From contig CAYFUL010000011.1 of assembly GCA_964346375.1 (NCBI GenBank), positions 1 through 33,129 on the forward strand: a DNA stretch of 33,129 nucleotides, read 5' to 3'. Source of the stretch: CAYFUL01 sp964346375 (GTDB lineage: Bacteria > Bacillota > Clostridia > Tissierellales > Peptoniphilaceae). Below are positions 1 through 8,169 of this stretch, one piece after another. A program made the position numbers and the translations under genes. The notes beneath the pieces are model-generated. The model did not search any database. It was not told the origin of the DNA and saw only the letters and a list, made by a program, of their open reading frames with translations. Each line of letters begins with the position of its first letter. Positions within the stretch are counted from its first letter, which is position 1.

Positions 1-55
1 GAGCATCGCCTTGCCAAGGCGAGGGTCGCGAGTTCGAATCTCGTCTTCCGCTCCA
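1..55 (+). tRNA. tRNA-Gly (anticodon GCC), 5' end cut off by window edge
   Basis: The visible part runs from the D-arm through the anticodon arm, T-arm, acceptor 3' strand and encoded CCA. The anticodon stem 6-10/18-22 is fully paired around loop 11-17, with GCC at 13-15. The T-loop is the standard TTCGAAT. The acceptor 3' strand CTTCCGC (45-51) is followed by discriminator T and CCA (53-55). The missing 5' part lies before base 1. The next tRNA starts 3 nt downstream, so the two are probably processed from one transcript. Confidence 0.95.
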
Positions 56-58
56 CTT

Positions 59-135
59 GTACCTCTAGCTCAGCTGGATAGAGCGTTTGGCTACGGACCA
101 AAAGGTCAGGGGTTCGAATCCTCTAGGGCGCGCCA
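59..135 (+). tRNA. tRNA-Arg (anticodon ACG) with a badly paired acceptor stem
   Basis: The 77-nt cloverleaf has its anticodon stem at 86-90/98-102, loop 91-97 and anticodon ACG at 93-95. The T-loop TTCGAAT is present and CCA is encoded at 133-135. D-, anticodon- and T-arms look normal. The acceptor stem does not: 5' strand GTACCTC (59-65) against 3' strand AGGGCGC (125-131) gives three Watson-Crick pairs, two G-U pairs and two A/C mismatches (61-129 and 65-125). The 3' strand is what I would expect for bacterial tRNA-Arg(ACG), so the 5' strand is the odd side. It may be a divergent, edited or defective gene, or a sequence error. Confidence 0.85.
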
Positions 136-171
136 TTTTTGTATTGTATTTTATCAACGAAAGGATTTTTT

Positions 172-492
172 ATGTATAATTGCCCAAATTGTGGATCAGA
201 GTATGGATATAGTGATGGTATTAGTTATAATTGTCCTGAGTGTGGACACTTATGGACTGACTTGTCCCTTGAGGAGATGAAGACTTTTGATAGTGTTGGT
301 AATGAGTTAAAATCTGGTGATAGTGTTGTTACTATTAAGGATTTAAAGCTTGGTAATGATACTATTAAAAGAGGCACTAAGGTTAATAATATTACTCTCC
401 TTGATGAAGAGGTTAATGGCCATGATATTGAAGCTAGAACTAAGGAATTTGGTGCTATCTATTTAAAATCTTCCGTAGTTAAAAAGGCTTAG
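172..492 (+). CDS. yjdM: YjdM/PhnA-family zinc-ribbon protein
   Basis: The 106-aa protein resembles the E. coli YjdM (formerly PhnA) family along its whole length. It has an N-terminal zinc ribbon, CPNCGSEY then CPECG, and a C-terminal beta domain with GDSVVTIKDLKL, KRGTKVNNI and the terminal KSSVVKK. Despite the old name 'alkylphosphonate utilisation protein', the family's role is not firmly established. The start at 172 is chosen because AAAGGA (160-165) sits 6 nt upstream; an in-frame ATG at 139 has no ribosome site and lies almost on the tRNA. It begins 36 nt after tRNA-Arg with no terminator between, so it may be transcribed from the tRNA promoter. Confidence 0.88.
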   Translation: MYNCPNCGSEYGYSDGISYNCPECGHLWTDLSLEEMKTFDSVGNELKSGDSVVTIKDLKLGNDTIKRGTKVNNITLLDEEVNGHDIEARTKEFGAIYLKSSVVKKA

Positions 493-528
493 TTTTTCCC
501 AACAAAGTAAATATTTTGTAAAATTTTC

Positions 529-557
529 TTGTAATGCATTTTACTCTGTAGTATAAT
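529..557 (+). promoter_or_regulatory. Sigma-70-type promoter of tRNA-Pro
   Basis: -35 TTGTAA (529-534), 17-nt spacer, -10 TATAAT (552-557). Transcription would start near 564, about 12 nt before the mature tRNA-Pro end at 576. Confidence 0.8.
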
Positions 558-575
558 GTATAAGTATTCGGTCGA

Positions 576-652
576 CGGGGTGTAGCGCAGTTTGGTAGCG
601 CACGTGGTTTGGGACCATGGGGCCGGGGGTTCAAATCCTCTCACCCCGACCA
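576..652 (+). tRNA. tRNA-Pro (anticodon TGG)
   Basis: The full 77-nt cloverleaf has acceptor CGGGGTG (576-582) pairing with CACCCCG, an anticodon loop at 608-614 with TGG at 610-612, T-loop TTCAAAT, discriminator A and encoded CCA (650-652). The T-stem contains two G-U pairs. It is a stand-alone unit with its own promoter upstream and a terminator immediately downstream. Confidence 0.96.
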
Positions 653-653
653 C

Positions 654-696
654 AATCCTACTTCTAAAGTTTTGTTTTAGTTTGTAGGATTTTTTA
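654..696 (+). terminator. Terminator of tRNA-Pro
   Basis: Stem AATCCTAC (654-661) pairs with GTAGGATT (684-691) around a 22-nt loop and runs into a T-rich tail. It begins 2 nt after the tRNA CCA. Confidence 0.75.
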
Positions 697-705
697 TTTT
701 CATTT

Positions 706-737
706 AACTCGCAACTTATTTTGCGAGTTTTCTTTTT
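706..737 (+). terminator. Second intrinsic terminator after tRNA-Pro
   Basis: Perfect 8-bp stem AACTCGCA (706-713)/TGCGAGTT (722-729) with an 8-nt loop, followed by TTCTTTTTT. It backs up the previous terminator and separates the tRNA from the HAD gene. Confidence 0.85.
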
Positions 738-809
738 TATTAATTCTTTTCCGTTAAAATATGGTAAAATTCAGTGTACGTATTATTTTATTTTTTAGAC
801 TGGAGTTTT

Positions 810-1442
810 ATGAGTTATTTTATTTTTGATTTAGATGGTACAATTTTAGATTCTATGGCCATGTGGAATAATCTTACTAAGGATTATCTTGAAAATTTTG
901 GCTTTATATATACTGAAGACTTTGGGCAGAAACTTACTACTATGGGTTTAATTGATGGGGCTGCTTTTATGAATGATTACTATAATTTAGGCAAGGACCC
1001 TAGCACTATTGTTTCTGAAATGGAAGATAGGATTTATGATTTTTACGGAAATGATGTTCTTCCCAAGGATGGCGCTCTTGAAATTTTAGAGAATTTTTAT
1101 TCTCGTGGTATTCCCATGTGTCTTGGCACTGCCACTGACGAAAGGTTTGTAAATGTGGTTCTAAAGAGATTTAATCTTAAGGGATATTTTAATAGAATTT
1201 TTACCGTTCAAAATACGGGTTTTTCTAAATCTAATAGGGTTTTTTTTGATCTTATCCTTTCTGAAATTTCTGTCCCTGCTAGTGATGTATTTCTTTTTGA
1301 TGATGCGATTCATGCCCTTAGGGCTGCAAGGTCTACTGGCATTAATACCGTTGCTGTGTATGATATTAATTCTGTTAATTTTTGGGAAGAGGCTAAGGCT
1401 GAAAATAAATTCCATACCTTTGATTTTAAGGAGTGGAGATGA
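810..1442 (+). CDS. HAD-superfamily phosphatase (phosphoglycolate phosphatase / beta-phosphoglucomutase-like)
   Basis: The 210-aa soluble hydrolase has all four HAD motifs: motif I FDLDGT near the N-terminus (catalytic D7 and D9), motif II GTATDE, motif III lysine in SKSNRVFFD, and motif IV FLFDDA. The helical insert after motif I is a C1-type cap as in PGP/beta-PGM enzymes. The substrate cannot be read from the sequence. I start at ATG 810, preceded by TGGAG (801-805); an upstream GTG at 774 lies roughly where a transcript would begin. Its stop overlaps the VanZ-like gene in an ATGA junction, so the pair is translationally coupled. Confidence 0.85.
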   Translation: MSYFIFDLDGTILDSMAMWNNLTKDYLENFGFIYTEDFGQKLTTMGLIDGAAFMNDYYNLGKDPSTIVSEMEDRIYDFYGNDVLPKDGALEILENFYSRGIPMCLGTATDERFVNVVLKRFNLKGYFNRIFTVQNTGFSKSNRVFFDLILSEISVPASDVFLFDDAIHALRAARSTGINTVAVYDINSVNFWEEAKAENKFHTFDFKEWR

Positions 1443-2053
1443 ATCTTTTAAAATTTTTTCTTCCTCGTGGGTTGGCTATTTTTTTTATTGCCTATTTTTT
1501 TAGTTGGAGGCTTTGTAATAGGTATATTAAACTTACTGACGCTTCCATTGGCTCTAGAAAAAAATGGATTTCCTTTTTAATTGGATATTTCTGCGTGCTA
1601 TTCTTTTTAATGTTTACTCCAAACCATGTAATTCACTCTAAGGGCATTGATCTTTCTGTGGACTTTTTTGATTTTGTAGGGAGTTTTAAAGATAGATTTA
1701 GTAGTGGTAATTGGGGGATTAATATTATTCCCTTTAAGACCATTTCCAACTACATTAAATACTCTAGTTCCTTTAGTATTTTTATTAATATCTGTGGAAA
1801 TATTCTTATTTTTATTCCCCTTGGTTTTCTTATCCCTATGATTGATAATTCTAAGAGTTTTTTTAAAATATTACTCATCTCTTTTTCAACTAGTATTTTT
1901 ATTGAGTTTATTCAATTTTTTATTGGGAGAAGTGTTGATATTGATGATGTTATTTTAAATGTTCTTGGGGGAATTATCGGGTATATTTTCTACAAGTTTA
2001 TATCTTTTGTTTTAGATAGATTTATAGACAAAAATAAAACCACCACCCTATAG
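1439..2053 (+). CDS. VanZ-like family membrane protein
   Basis: The 204-aa integral membrane protein has the VanZ-like signature: NIIPF, then a transmembrane segment with NILIFIPLGFLIP, an acidic segment IEFIQFF, and GRSVDIDDVILNVLGG before the last helix. VanZ confers low-level teicoplanin resistance in enterococci, but most family members are of unknown function, so no resistance claim is made. Start ATG 1439 overlaps the HAD stop (ATGA), with AAGGAG at 1428-1433; a GTG at 1433 is inside that ribosome site. The last codons overlap the convergent minus-strand gene by 6 bp inside a terminator hairpin. Confidence 0.88.
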   Translation: MNLLKFFLPRGLAIFFIAYFFSWRLCNRYIKLTDASIGSRKKWISFLIGYFCVLFFLMFTPNHVIHSKGIDLSVDFFDFVGSFKDRFSSGNWGINIIPFKTISNYIKYSSSFSIFINICGNILIFIPLGFLIPMIDNSKSFFKILLISFSTSIFIEFIQFFIGRSVDIDDVILNVLGGIIGYIFYKFISFVLDRFIDKNKTTTL

Positions 2054-2060
2054 AGGTGGT
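2031..2060 (-). terminator. Terminator of the murC unit, overlapping both convergent gene ends
   Basis: On the minus strand a 6-bp stem ACCACC/GGTGGT (arms at 2055-2060 and 2042-2047) with a 7-nt loop is followed by GGTTTTATTTTTG. The stop codons of the plus-strand VanZ-like gene (2051-2053) and the minus-strand membrane protein (2048-2050) both lie in the hairpin loop. Confidence 0.7.
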
Positions 2061-2527
2061 AGTAGGAAAAAGTATGGAGATGTAAAAATTGCAAGTATTA
2101 TTGCAATGGTTTTTGCATCTTCTATTTTTTTCTTTTCAAATAGTTTTTTGTTGAGGAAGTATATTAGCACTCCAGAGATGGCTATTCCACTTAGTGTTAT
2201 AAGGATTGATGGGATACCGTCAAAGGGACTAAAAACAAATCCAAGCTTATCTGATATTACAAGCCATGCTATTAAATATAGTGCCCCTACAAAATCTGCA
2301 ATATATCCTATTGAGAAAACTGTAAAGATGGTTTTTTTATAGTATTTAAAGGGCTCCTCTGCCCTTAAAAATCTAAGGGATGCATATAAGACTATAGAAT
2401 CCATTATAAAATTTATTGGCATTGTAATTACAAATGCTTGGGGATAAAGCCATAGTAGCCAAAATGGCAACATTATGTTGTATAGTTTATATTCTTTCGA
2501 GGAGGATTTCTCCGATTTTATATACAT
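2048..2527 (-). CDS. Small multi-pass membrane protein, unknown function
   Basis: I do not recognise a family. The 159-aa protein has about four hydrophobic segments (around residues 19-37, 40-55, 66-92 and 103-123, with another near the C-terminus) and charged ends. It begins inside the last 41 bp of murC in a different frame. A GGGAG six nt before ATG 2527 could serve as ribosome site, whereas the next ATG (2473) has none, so I keep the overlapping start. The overlap implies co-transcription and probably coupling with murC; a cell-envelope role is inference from that only. Confidence 0.6.
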   Translation of the reverse strand: MYIKSEKSSSKEYKLYNIMLPFWLLWLYPQAFVITMPINFIMDSIVLYASLRFLRAEEPFKYYKKTIFTVFSIGYIADFVGALYLIAWLVISDKLGFVFSPFDGIPSILITLSGIAISGVLIYFLNKKLFEKKKIEDAKTIAIILAIFTSPYFFLLPPL

Positions 2528-3872
2528 CTCCTGCTCCCATGGTAACTAGTACATCGTCTTTTTTTAAGTTATTGTCTAAAAATCTTACTACATCTTGAAA
2601 ATCTGACATATAAAATGCCCGCTGTCCATTTTCTTCAATGGCATTTACCAATGTCTTTGAATGTATATCGCCATAGTCCTTTTCCCTTGCGGCGTATATA
2701 TTAGTTATAAGGGTTACGTCGCTGTCCTTAAAGGACTTTGAAAATCCCTCTAGTAATATTCTAGTTCTGGTAAAGGTATGCGGTTGAAATACACAGAACA
2801 ATCTGCCCTTAGTAATCTTTCTTATTGCAGATAGGGTAGTTGAAATTTCTGTTGGATGGTGTGCGTAGTCGTCTAGTATAAGGGCGCCGTTATACTCTCC
2901 CTTTTTCTCCATTCGTCTGTGAACTCCACTATACTCTTTTAAACCATCTACTATGGTTTCTAATTTAATTCCATTTTCAAGGGTAGCTGCTATTGCTGCA
3001 AGGGCATTATAAATATTGTGCCTTCCCATTACAGATAATTCAATTCTACTTTCAAGTTCTCCGTTAATATATAGTTCAAAGGAAGGGAATCCATTTTCTC
3101 CAAGGGAAATATTTTTTGCCATATACTTTGCTGGTGTATTTATTCCAAAGGATATAAGTCTACATTTATTTACCTTTTCTATTTCCTTTGCATTTGGATC
3201 ATCTACATTTAGTACAAGAATATCATCTTTTCCTAAATTTTCTGCATAGCCCTTAAAAGTATTTACTATGTGTTCAAGATTGTCAAAGTAATCTAAATGG
3301 TCCTCGTCAATATTTAAAATAATCGCCGTAGTAGGGGAGTATTTTAAAATATTCGCCTTGTATTCACAAGCCTCCGTTAAAAATAGTTTATTACTTCCTA
3401 CTTTTACATTCCCATTAATATCGTCAAGTTGTCCCCCTAAAAGTATTGTAGGGTTTGAGTCAAGTCCCTTAATTATTTCTGAAATCATAGAAGTTGTAGA
3501 GGTTTTGCCATGAGTTCCTGAAACGGCAATGGATTTTTCGTAAGTCCTCATTAAATTTCCAAGGAAGGTTGCCCTATCTATTACGTCTATTTTTTTATTT
3601 ATAGCAGCTCTTAACTCTTCGTTATCAAGGGAAATTGCATCTGTAAACACTACAAGATTTGCGCCTTCAACTTGAGATGGACTATGTCCAACATAAATTT
3701 CTGCTCCGTGGGATTTTAATCTATTTAAAATATCAGAGTCTTGGTAGTCGCTTCCTGAAACCTTGTAATTATTAACTAAGAGTATCTCCGCTAGTCCACT
3801 CATGGAAATTCCACCTATTCCAATAAAGTGGATATGTTTATATTTACTGTTGTTTAAATCAAATTCGAACAT
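2487..3872 (-). CDS. murC: UDP-N-acetylmuramate--L-alanine ligase
   Basis: The cytoplasmic Mur ligase adds L-alanine to UDP-MurNAc, the first peptide step of peptidoglycan synthesis. The 461-aa length is normal. The N-terminal nucleotide-sugar domain shows HFIGIGGISMSGLAEIL (about 15-31), the central domain has the ATP P-loop GTHGKTST (119-126), and the C-terminal domain has DDYAHHPTEI and PHTFTRT. Start codon ATG 3872 has AGGAGG a few bases upstream and a strong promoter behind it. No other mur gene is adjacent, which is common for murC in Firmicutes; murJ lies about 6 kb away in its own unit. Confidence 0.97.
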   Translation of the reverse strand: MFEFDLNNSKYKHIHFIGIGGISMSGLAEILLVNNYKVSGSDYQDSDILNRLKSHGAEIYVGHSPSQVEGANLVVFTDAISLDNEELRAAINKKIDVIDRATFLGNLMRTYEKSIAVSGTHGKTSTTSMISEIIKGLDSNPTILLGGQLDDINGNVKVGSNKLFLTEACEYKANILKYSPTTAIILNIDEDHLDYFDNLEHIVNTFKGYAENLGKDDILVLNVDDPNAKEIEKVNKCRLISFGINTPAKYMAKNISLGENGFPSFELYINGELESRIELSVMGRHNIYNALAAIAATLENGIKLETIVDGLKEYSGVHRRMEKKGEYNGALILDDYAHHPTEISTTLSAIRKITKGRLFCVFQPHTFTRTRILLEGFSKSFKDSDVTLITNIYAAREKDYGDIHSKTLVNAIEENGQRAFYMSDFQDVVRFLDNNLKKDDVLVTMGAGDVYKIGEILLERI

Positions 3873-3890
3873 ATTCTCCTCCTAACAGAT

Positions 3891-3919
3891 ATTATACCAT
3901 CTATAAGTACCGATGTAAA
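3891..3919 (-). promoter_or_regulatory. Promoter of murC
   Basis: Read on the minus strand: -35 TTTACA (3919-3914), 17-nt spacer, -10 TATAAT (3896-3891), giving a leader of only about 12 nt before murC. Confidence 0.75.
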
Positions 3920-4041
3920 AAATACAATTTTATTTAATTTATTTCTAAATTAATGGAGAATTTTAAATGTCTGTTCTAAATTTAAGATAAATTTCCGATT
4001 TTGACTTATTTGTTAAATTCCTATGCAACTTTTAAATTAAG

Positions 4042-4050
4042 TGTTATAAT
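4042..4050 (+). promoter_or_regulatory. Extended -10 promoter of the rnf operon
   Basis: TGTTATAAT at 4042-4050 is an extended -10 (TG-N-TATAAT) without a good -35 at the usual distance. The start would be near 4057, leaving a leader of about 38 nt before rnfC with a GAGGGGTGA ribosome site. Confidence 0.6.
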
Positions 4051-4094
4051 TGAGACAAGTAATATTTTTAATACATAATGAGGGGTGAAGATAT

Positions 4095-5429
4095 ATGAAT
4101 TCAAGAAATCTCACTTTCAAGGTGGGGGGAATTCACTTTGATGAGCACAAAGAGTTGACAGAACAAAAGCCCATAGAGGTTTTACCTCAGCCTAAAATTG
4201 TGTATATCCCAATGAGCCAACATATTGGAGCACCTTGCCAGCCTACAGTTGCTGTAGGAGATAGTGTAAAGGTAGGTACTATCGTTGGTTCTTCTGATGC
4301 CTTCGTATCTGCAAACGTACACTCAAGTGTAAGTGGAAAAGTAGTTGGCATAGAAAAGATGTACACCGCTGATGGAAGATACTGCGACTGTGTAGTTATT
4401 GAAAATGATGAATTAGAGGAGATGGATCCTGAAGTTAAACCACTTGGAAACTACAAGGATATGTCTATGGACGAAATTATTGCCTATACTAAAAAATCTG
4501 GCCTTGTAGGAATGGGTGGAGCAGGTTTTCCACTTCATGCTAAGCTAAGAAATGAAAATCCAGTACTAGATGAATGTGTAATTAATGGCGCTGAATGTGA
4601 ACCATTTTTAACTTGTGACCATCGTATAATGTTAGAGAAAACTGAAGAAATATTAAAAGGTCTTGAGATTTTCTCTGAGTTTTATAATAAGGAAGTTTCT
4701 TACATGGCAATTGAGGAAAATAAACTTGATGCAATTGCAAAAATGGAAGAGGCTATTAAGGAAAAACCAAATTGGAGTCATTTAAAAGTAGTTGGTTGTA
4801 AAACTAAGTACCCACAAGGTGATTCTAAGAGACTATCTGAGGCAGTAGTTGGAAGAATAGTTCCTCAAAATGGAGTTACTAACGATGTTGGAGTATTTTT
4901 AACTAATGTTGGTACTACTCTTGCTTTCTACGAAGCCATGGTAGAGGGAAAACCTTCCTATGAGAGAGTAATTACTGTAAGTGGTTCTGGAATTAACGAG
5001 CCTAAAAATCTACTTGTTAAAGTTGGTACACCAGTAAGTGATATTATAGATTATTGTGGCGGTCTAAAGGATAATTACATAGAGATAATATGTGGAGGAC
5101 CTATGACAGGTAAATCTGTATTTGATTTAAAGAGTCCTGTAACTAAAACTACTTCTGGAATTTTAGTATTTACAGATGAAGAAATTCAAAATACAGTTGA
5201 ATCTCCATGTATTAGATGCTCAAGGTGTGTAGACCATTGTCCAGCTAATATCAATCCAACAGATATTAATGCAGCTATACTTAGGGATGATGTTGAACTT
5301 GCAAGTGAACTTCATGCTGATCAATGTATGGAATGTGGTATCTGTAGTTTCGTATGCCCTGCTAAGAGGTATCTATCTCAGTCAATTAAGCTTGCGAAAC
5401 GTGAAATTAGAATGAGATTAAGTAAGTAG
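4095..5429 (+). CDS. rnfC: Rnf complex subunit C (NADH-binding, Fe-S)
   Basis: RnfC is the membrane-peripheral subunit where the ferredoxin:NAD+ oxidoreductase exchanges electrons with NAD(H). The 444-aa protein has an N-terminal barrel domain, a glycine-rich nucleotide/FMN region (GLVGMGGAGFPLHAKL, then NGAECEPFLTCDHRIM), and two C-terminal [4Fe-4S] motifs with cysteines 372/375/378/382 and 411/414/417/421, each set completed by CP. It lacks the long Ala/Lys-rich C-terminal extension of proteobacterial RnfC, as is usual in Clostridia. It leads an uninterrupted C-D-G-E-A-B operon, the typical clostridial order. Confidence 0.97.
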   Translation: MNSRNLTFKVGGIHFDEHKELTEQKPIEVLPQPKIVYIPMSQHIGAPCQPTVAVGDSVKVGTIVGSSDAFVSANVHSSVSGKVVGIEKMYTADGRYCDCVVIENDELEEMDPEVKPLGNYKDMSMDEIIAYTKKSGLVGMGGAGFPLHAKLRNENPVLDECVINGAECEPFLTCDHRIMLEKTEEILKGLEIFSEFYNKEVSYMAIEENKLDAIAKMEEAIKEKPNWSHLKVVGCKTKYPQGDSKRLSEAVVGRIVPQNGVTNDVGVFLTNVGTTLAFYEAMVEGKPSYERVITVSGSGINEPKNLLVKVGTPVSDIIDYCGGLKDNYIEIICGGPMTGKSVFDLKSPVTKTTSGILVFTDEEIQNTVESPCIRCSRCVDHCPANINPTDINAAILRDDVELASELHADQCMECGICSFVCPAKRYLSQSIKLAKREIRMRLSK

Positions 5430-5439
5430 GAGGTATGGA

Positions 5440-6402
5440 ATGGAAAAGAATTTAAAAGCTTCGGCTAACTCTTTAAAGGGTGAAAACTTCTTTGTATCTC
5501 TAGCTCCTCACTTAAGAAGCAAGAGTACAACTCAAAAGATAATGTTAGATGTCCTTATAGCACTTTTACCAGCACTAGTTGGAAGTATTTACTTCTTTGG
5601 AATGAGAGCGGCTATAATGGTTGTAGCATGTGTAGTTACATGTGTAGTGTCAGAATTTGTATTCCAAAAGCTGATGAAAAAACCAATACTTATTCACGAT
5701 TTATCGGCAGTAGTAACGGGAGTTCTTATTGCCTTTAACGTACCAGCAAAATTCCCAGTTTGGATGGCAATGTTTGGCTGTGTATTTGCGATGGTAGTAA
5801 TTAAGGGATGCTTTGGCGGTATTGGTGGAAACGTTATTAACCCAGCTCTAGGAGCAAGACTTGTAATGATGGCAAGTTGGGCTAAAGAATTTACTACATA
5901 TAGCACACCTGATGGACTTAGTGGTGCAACTCCACTTCAAATTATTAAATCAGGTACAGGAAATCTTCCTGCCCTTAGCGATATGTTTTTAGGAAATATT
6001 GGTGGTGTAATAGGAGAAACTTCTTCACTACTAATTCTAATAGGATTTATCTACCTTGTAATAAAAAAAGTAATCCACTGGGAAATTCCAGTAATCTACT
6101 TCTTAGTAACAGCAATCTTCCTTCCAATATTTGGTGTGGACTTTGGTATGATTCCTTACGAACTACTTGGAGGAGGACTATGTTTAGGAGCTGTATTTAT
6201 GGCAACTGACTACTCTACAACTCCAATGAATAGAAAGGGTAGAATAATTTTTGCAATTGGTTGTGGTGTGCTTACTGCATTAATTAGAACTAAGGCATCT
6301 CTACCAGAGGGAGTAAGTTATTCAATAGTTCTAATGAATGTTTGTACTCCACTAATAGATAAATTAACTAAGACTGAAGCATATGGGGAGGCGAAAAAAT
6401 GA
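5440..6402 (+). CDS. rnfD: Rnf complex subunit D (flavinylated membrane subunit)
   Basis: The 320-aa multi-pass membrane protein carries covalent FMN on the threonine of the SGAT motif; here SGAT is residues 161-164, so Thr164 is the predicted site. Family motifs GGIGGNVINPALGARL and the late TDYSTTPMNRKGR are present. Attachment needs the flavin transferase ApbE, which is not in this window. AGGAGG lies 6 nt before the ATG. The last bases overlap rnfG in an ATGA junction. Confidence 0.96.
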   Translation: MEKNLKASANSLKGENFFVSLAPHLRSKSTTQKIMLDVLIALLPALVGSIYFFGMRAAIMVVACVVTCVVSEFVFQKLMKKPILIHDLSAVVTGVLIAFNVPAKFPVWMAMFGCVFAMVVIKGCFGGIGGNVINPALGARLVMMASWAKEFTTYSTPDGLSGATPLQIIKSGTGNLPALSDMFLGNIGGVIGETSSLLILIGFIYLVIKKVIHWEIPVIYFLVTAIFLPIFGVDFGMIPYELLGGGLCLGAVFMATDYSTTPMNRKGRIIFAIGCGVLTALIRTKASLPEGVSYSIVLMNVCTPLIDKLTKTEAYGEAKK

Positions 6403-6977
6403 AAGAATCAGCTAGATTAGGAATAATACTACTTGTTTTCTGTGCTGTATCTGCCGCACTCCTTGCAGTGGTAAATGGATTTACTTCACCTATTATTACG
6501 GCAAATGAATTGGAAACAACTTTCCAAAGTTATGCTCTTATATATGGTGATAATGCAGATTCATTTGAATTAGTGGATAAGGATAGACTTGCTGAGGTAC
6601 AGGAAAAATATCCTAATGTCGAAAATATATTTGAAGCTAAAAAGGGTGACCAAGTAGTTGGATATGGAATAAATATTGGTGGTAACGGATTTGGTGGAGC
6701 AATGACAAATGCCTTTGGTTTTCTAAATGAAGGAAATAGAATTGCTGGATTTAGAAATATATCCAATGGAGAAACTCAAGGCTTTGGTAGCCAAATGACG
6801 GAAGAGCCATTTATAAATTCCTTTGTAGATAGAGATGCAACTGGTGAAATAGTATATTCAAAAGGACCAGCTGCTGAAAATGAAATACTTTGGATGAGTG
6901 GGGCAACAGTTTCAACTAAGGCTGTAACTGCTACTGCAAACGAAGCAATTCAAGTATTTAATGAACTGAATAAGTAG
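6399..6977 (+). CDS. rnfG: Rnf complex subunit G (covalent-FMN subunit)
   Basis: RnfG is a 192-aa protein with one N-terminal membrane helix and an FMN-binding domain that passes electrons within the Rnf pump. The attachment motif SGATVST is at 167-173, making Thr170 the predicted flavinylated residue. The first 25 residues form the anchor. It starts within the rnfD stop (4-nt overlap) and ends 11 nt before rnfE with a GGGGGG-rich ribosome site between them. Confidence 0.95.
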   Translation: MKESARLGIILLVFCAVSAALLAVVNGFTSPIITANELETTFQSYALIYGDNADSFELVDKDRLAEVQEKYPNVENIFEAKKGDQVVGYGINIGGNGFGGAMTNAFGFLNEGNRIAGFRNISNGETQGFGSQMTEEPFINSFVDRDATGEIVYSKGPAAENEILWMSGATVSTKAVTATANEAIQVFNELNK

Positions 6978-6988
6978 GGGGGGATAAA

Positions 6989-7585
6989 ATGAAATTATCT
7001 AAAGTTTTAACAAACAGTATGTTTAAGAACAACCCTATATTTATGCAGTTAATAGGGCTATGTTCAACACTTGCTATTACAAATAATGTAAAAAACTCAC
7101 TAGGTATGGGAGTTGCAGTAACATTTGTACTAATAATGAGTAACTTTGTAGTATCACTATTTAGAAAGATCATACCAGATAAAATAAGGATTCCTTGTTT
7201 TATCGTAGTAATTGCAACATTCGTAACATTAGTAGAAATGGTACTACACGCTTATGTAAAACCAATTTACGATGCACTTGGAATATTCCTACCATTAATC
7301 GTAGTAAACTGCTGTATCCTTGGAGAAGCAGAGGGATTTGCATATAAAAATCCACCAATTCCATCAATAGTAGACGGACTTGGAACAGGACTAGGATACT
7401 TAATAGCTGTACTTGCAATGGGAATAATAAGAGAATTATTTGCCTATGGAACACTTATGGACGTACAAATTATTCCAACAGCATTCCCAGGAATCGGACT
7501 ATTTGGAGCGCCAGCAGGAGCTTTTATGCTTCTAGGATTCCTTATTGCAGGGTTTAGATATATCTTAAACAGAAGAGGAGAGTAA
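6989..7585 (+). CDS. rnfE: Rnf complex subunit E (membrane)
   Basis: RnfE is a 198-aa six-helix membrane protein that with RnfA forms the symmetric core through which ions move. Family features are NNPIFMQLIGLCSTLAITNNVKNSLGMG at the N-terminus and NCCILGEAEGFAYKNPP in the middle, whose conserved cysteine region contributes to an intramembrane Fe-S centre in studied Rnf complexes. It is homologous to RnfA/NqrD/NqrE. Only 1 nt separates it from rnfA. Confidence 0.96.
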   Translation: MKLSKVLTNSMFKNNPIFMQLIGLCSTLAITNNVKNSLGMGVAVTFVLIMSNFVVSLFRKIIPDKIRIPCFIVVIATFVTLVEMVLHAYVKPIYDALGIFLPLIVVNCCILGEAEGFAYKNPPIPSIVDGLGTGLGYLIAVLAMGIIRELFAYGTLMDVQIIPTAFPGIGLFGAPAGAFMLLGFLIAGFRYILNRRGE

Positions 7586-7586
7586 A

Positions 7587-8159
7587 ATGGCAAGTATTAT
7601 TACAATATTAATATCAACAATATTAGTTAATAACTATGTATTTGCACAGTTTTTAGGAATTTGTCCATTCCTCGGAGTTTCAAGTAAGACAGAAACAGCA
7701 GTAGGAATGGGAGTTGCAGTTACATTTGTAGTTGTAATTGCATCAGCAATAACATGGGTTATTCAAAAGACAATTTTAGACGGTGGATTGGAATACTTAC
7801 AGACAATTGTATTTATTCTAGTAATAGCATCCCTTGTACAATTTGTAGAAATGGTAATTAAAAAGACATCTCCAGCCCTATATACGGCAATGGGTGTGTA
7901 CTTACCACTTATAACTACTAACTGTGTTGTACTTGGGGTAACTGTACTAAATATCCAAAACGGATACAATATTATCGAAACAATTTTCTCAGGACTAGGA
8001 GCATCTCTAGGATTTGCTATGGCACTTATTTTAATGAGTACATTAAGAGAAAGACTTGCCCTAGGAAATGTACCTAAAGCTCTACAAGGAGTGCCAATAG
8101 CACTAGTAAGTGCAGGACTAATGGCATTAGCCTTCTCAGGGTTCTCAGGATTAGTATAG
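7587..8159 (+). CDS. rnfA: Rnf complex subunit A (membrane)
   Basis: The 190-aa six-helix partner of RnfE shows NNYVFAQFLGICPFLGVS at the start and TTNCVVLGV centrally, the RnfA/NqrE pattern. AGAGGAGA at the end of rnfE supplies the ribosome site. RnfA and RnfE insert with opposite topology and hold the shared Fe-S centre; this is family knowledge, supported here only by the conserved cysteines. Confidence 0.96.
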   Translation: MASIITILISTILVNNYVFAQFLGICPFLGVSSKTETAVGMGVAVTFVVVIASAITWVIQKTILDGGLEYLQTIVFILVIASLVQFVEMVIKKTSPALYTAMGVYLPLITTNCVVLGVTVLNIQNGYNIIETIFSGLGASLGFAMALILMSTLRERLALGNVPKALQGVPIALVSAGLMALAFSGFSGLV

Positions 8160-8169
8160 GAGGTAAGTA

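Noticed and set aside
774..809. Upstream GTG start for the HAD hydrolase
   Set aside because: It would add 12 unlikely residues, overlaps the probable transcription start, and the ATG at 810 has the better ribosome site.
1433..2053. VanZ-like gene as evidence of glycopeptide resistance
   Set aside because: There are no vanHAX genes or regulators. VanZ-like proteins are widespread and mostly of unknown function.
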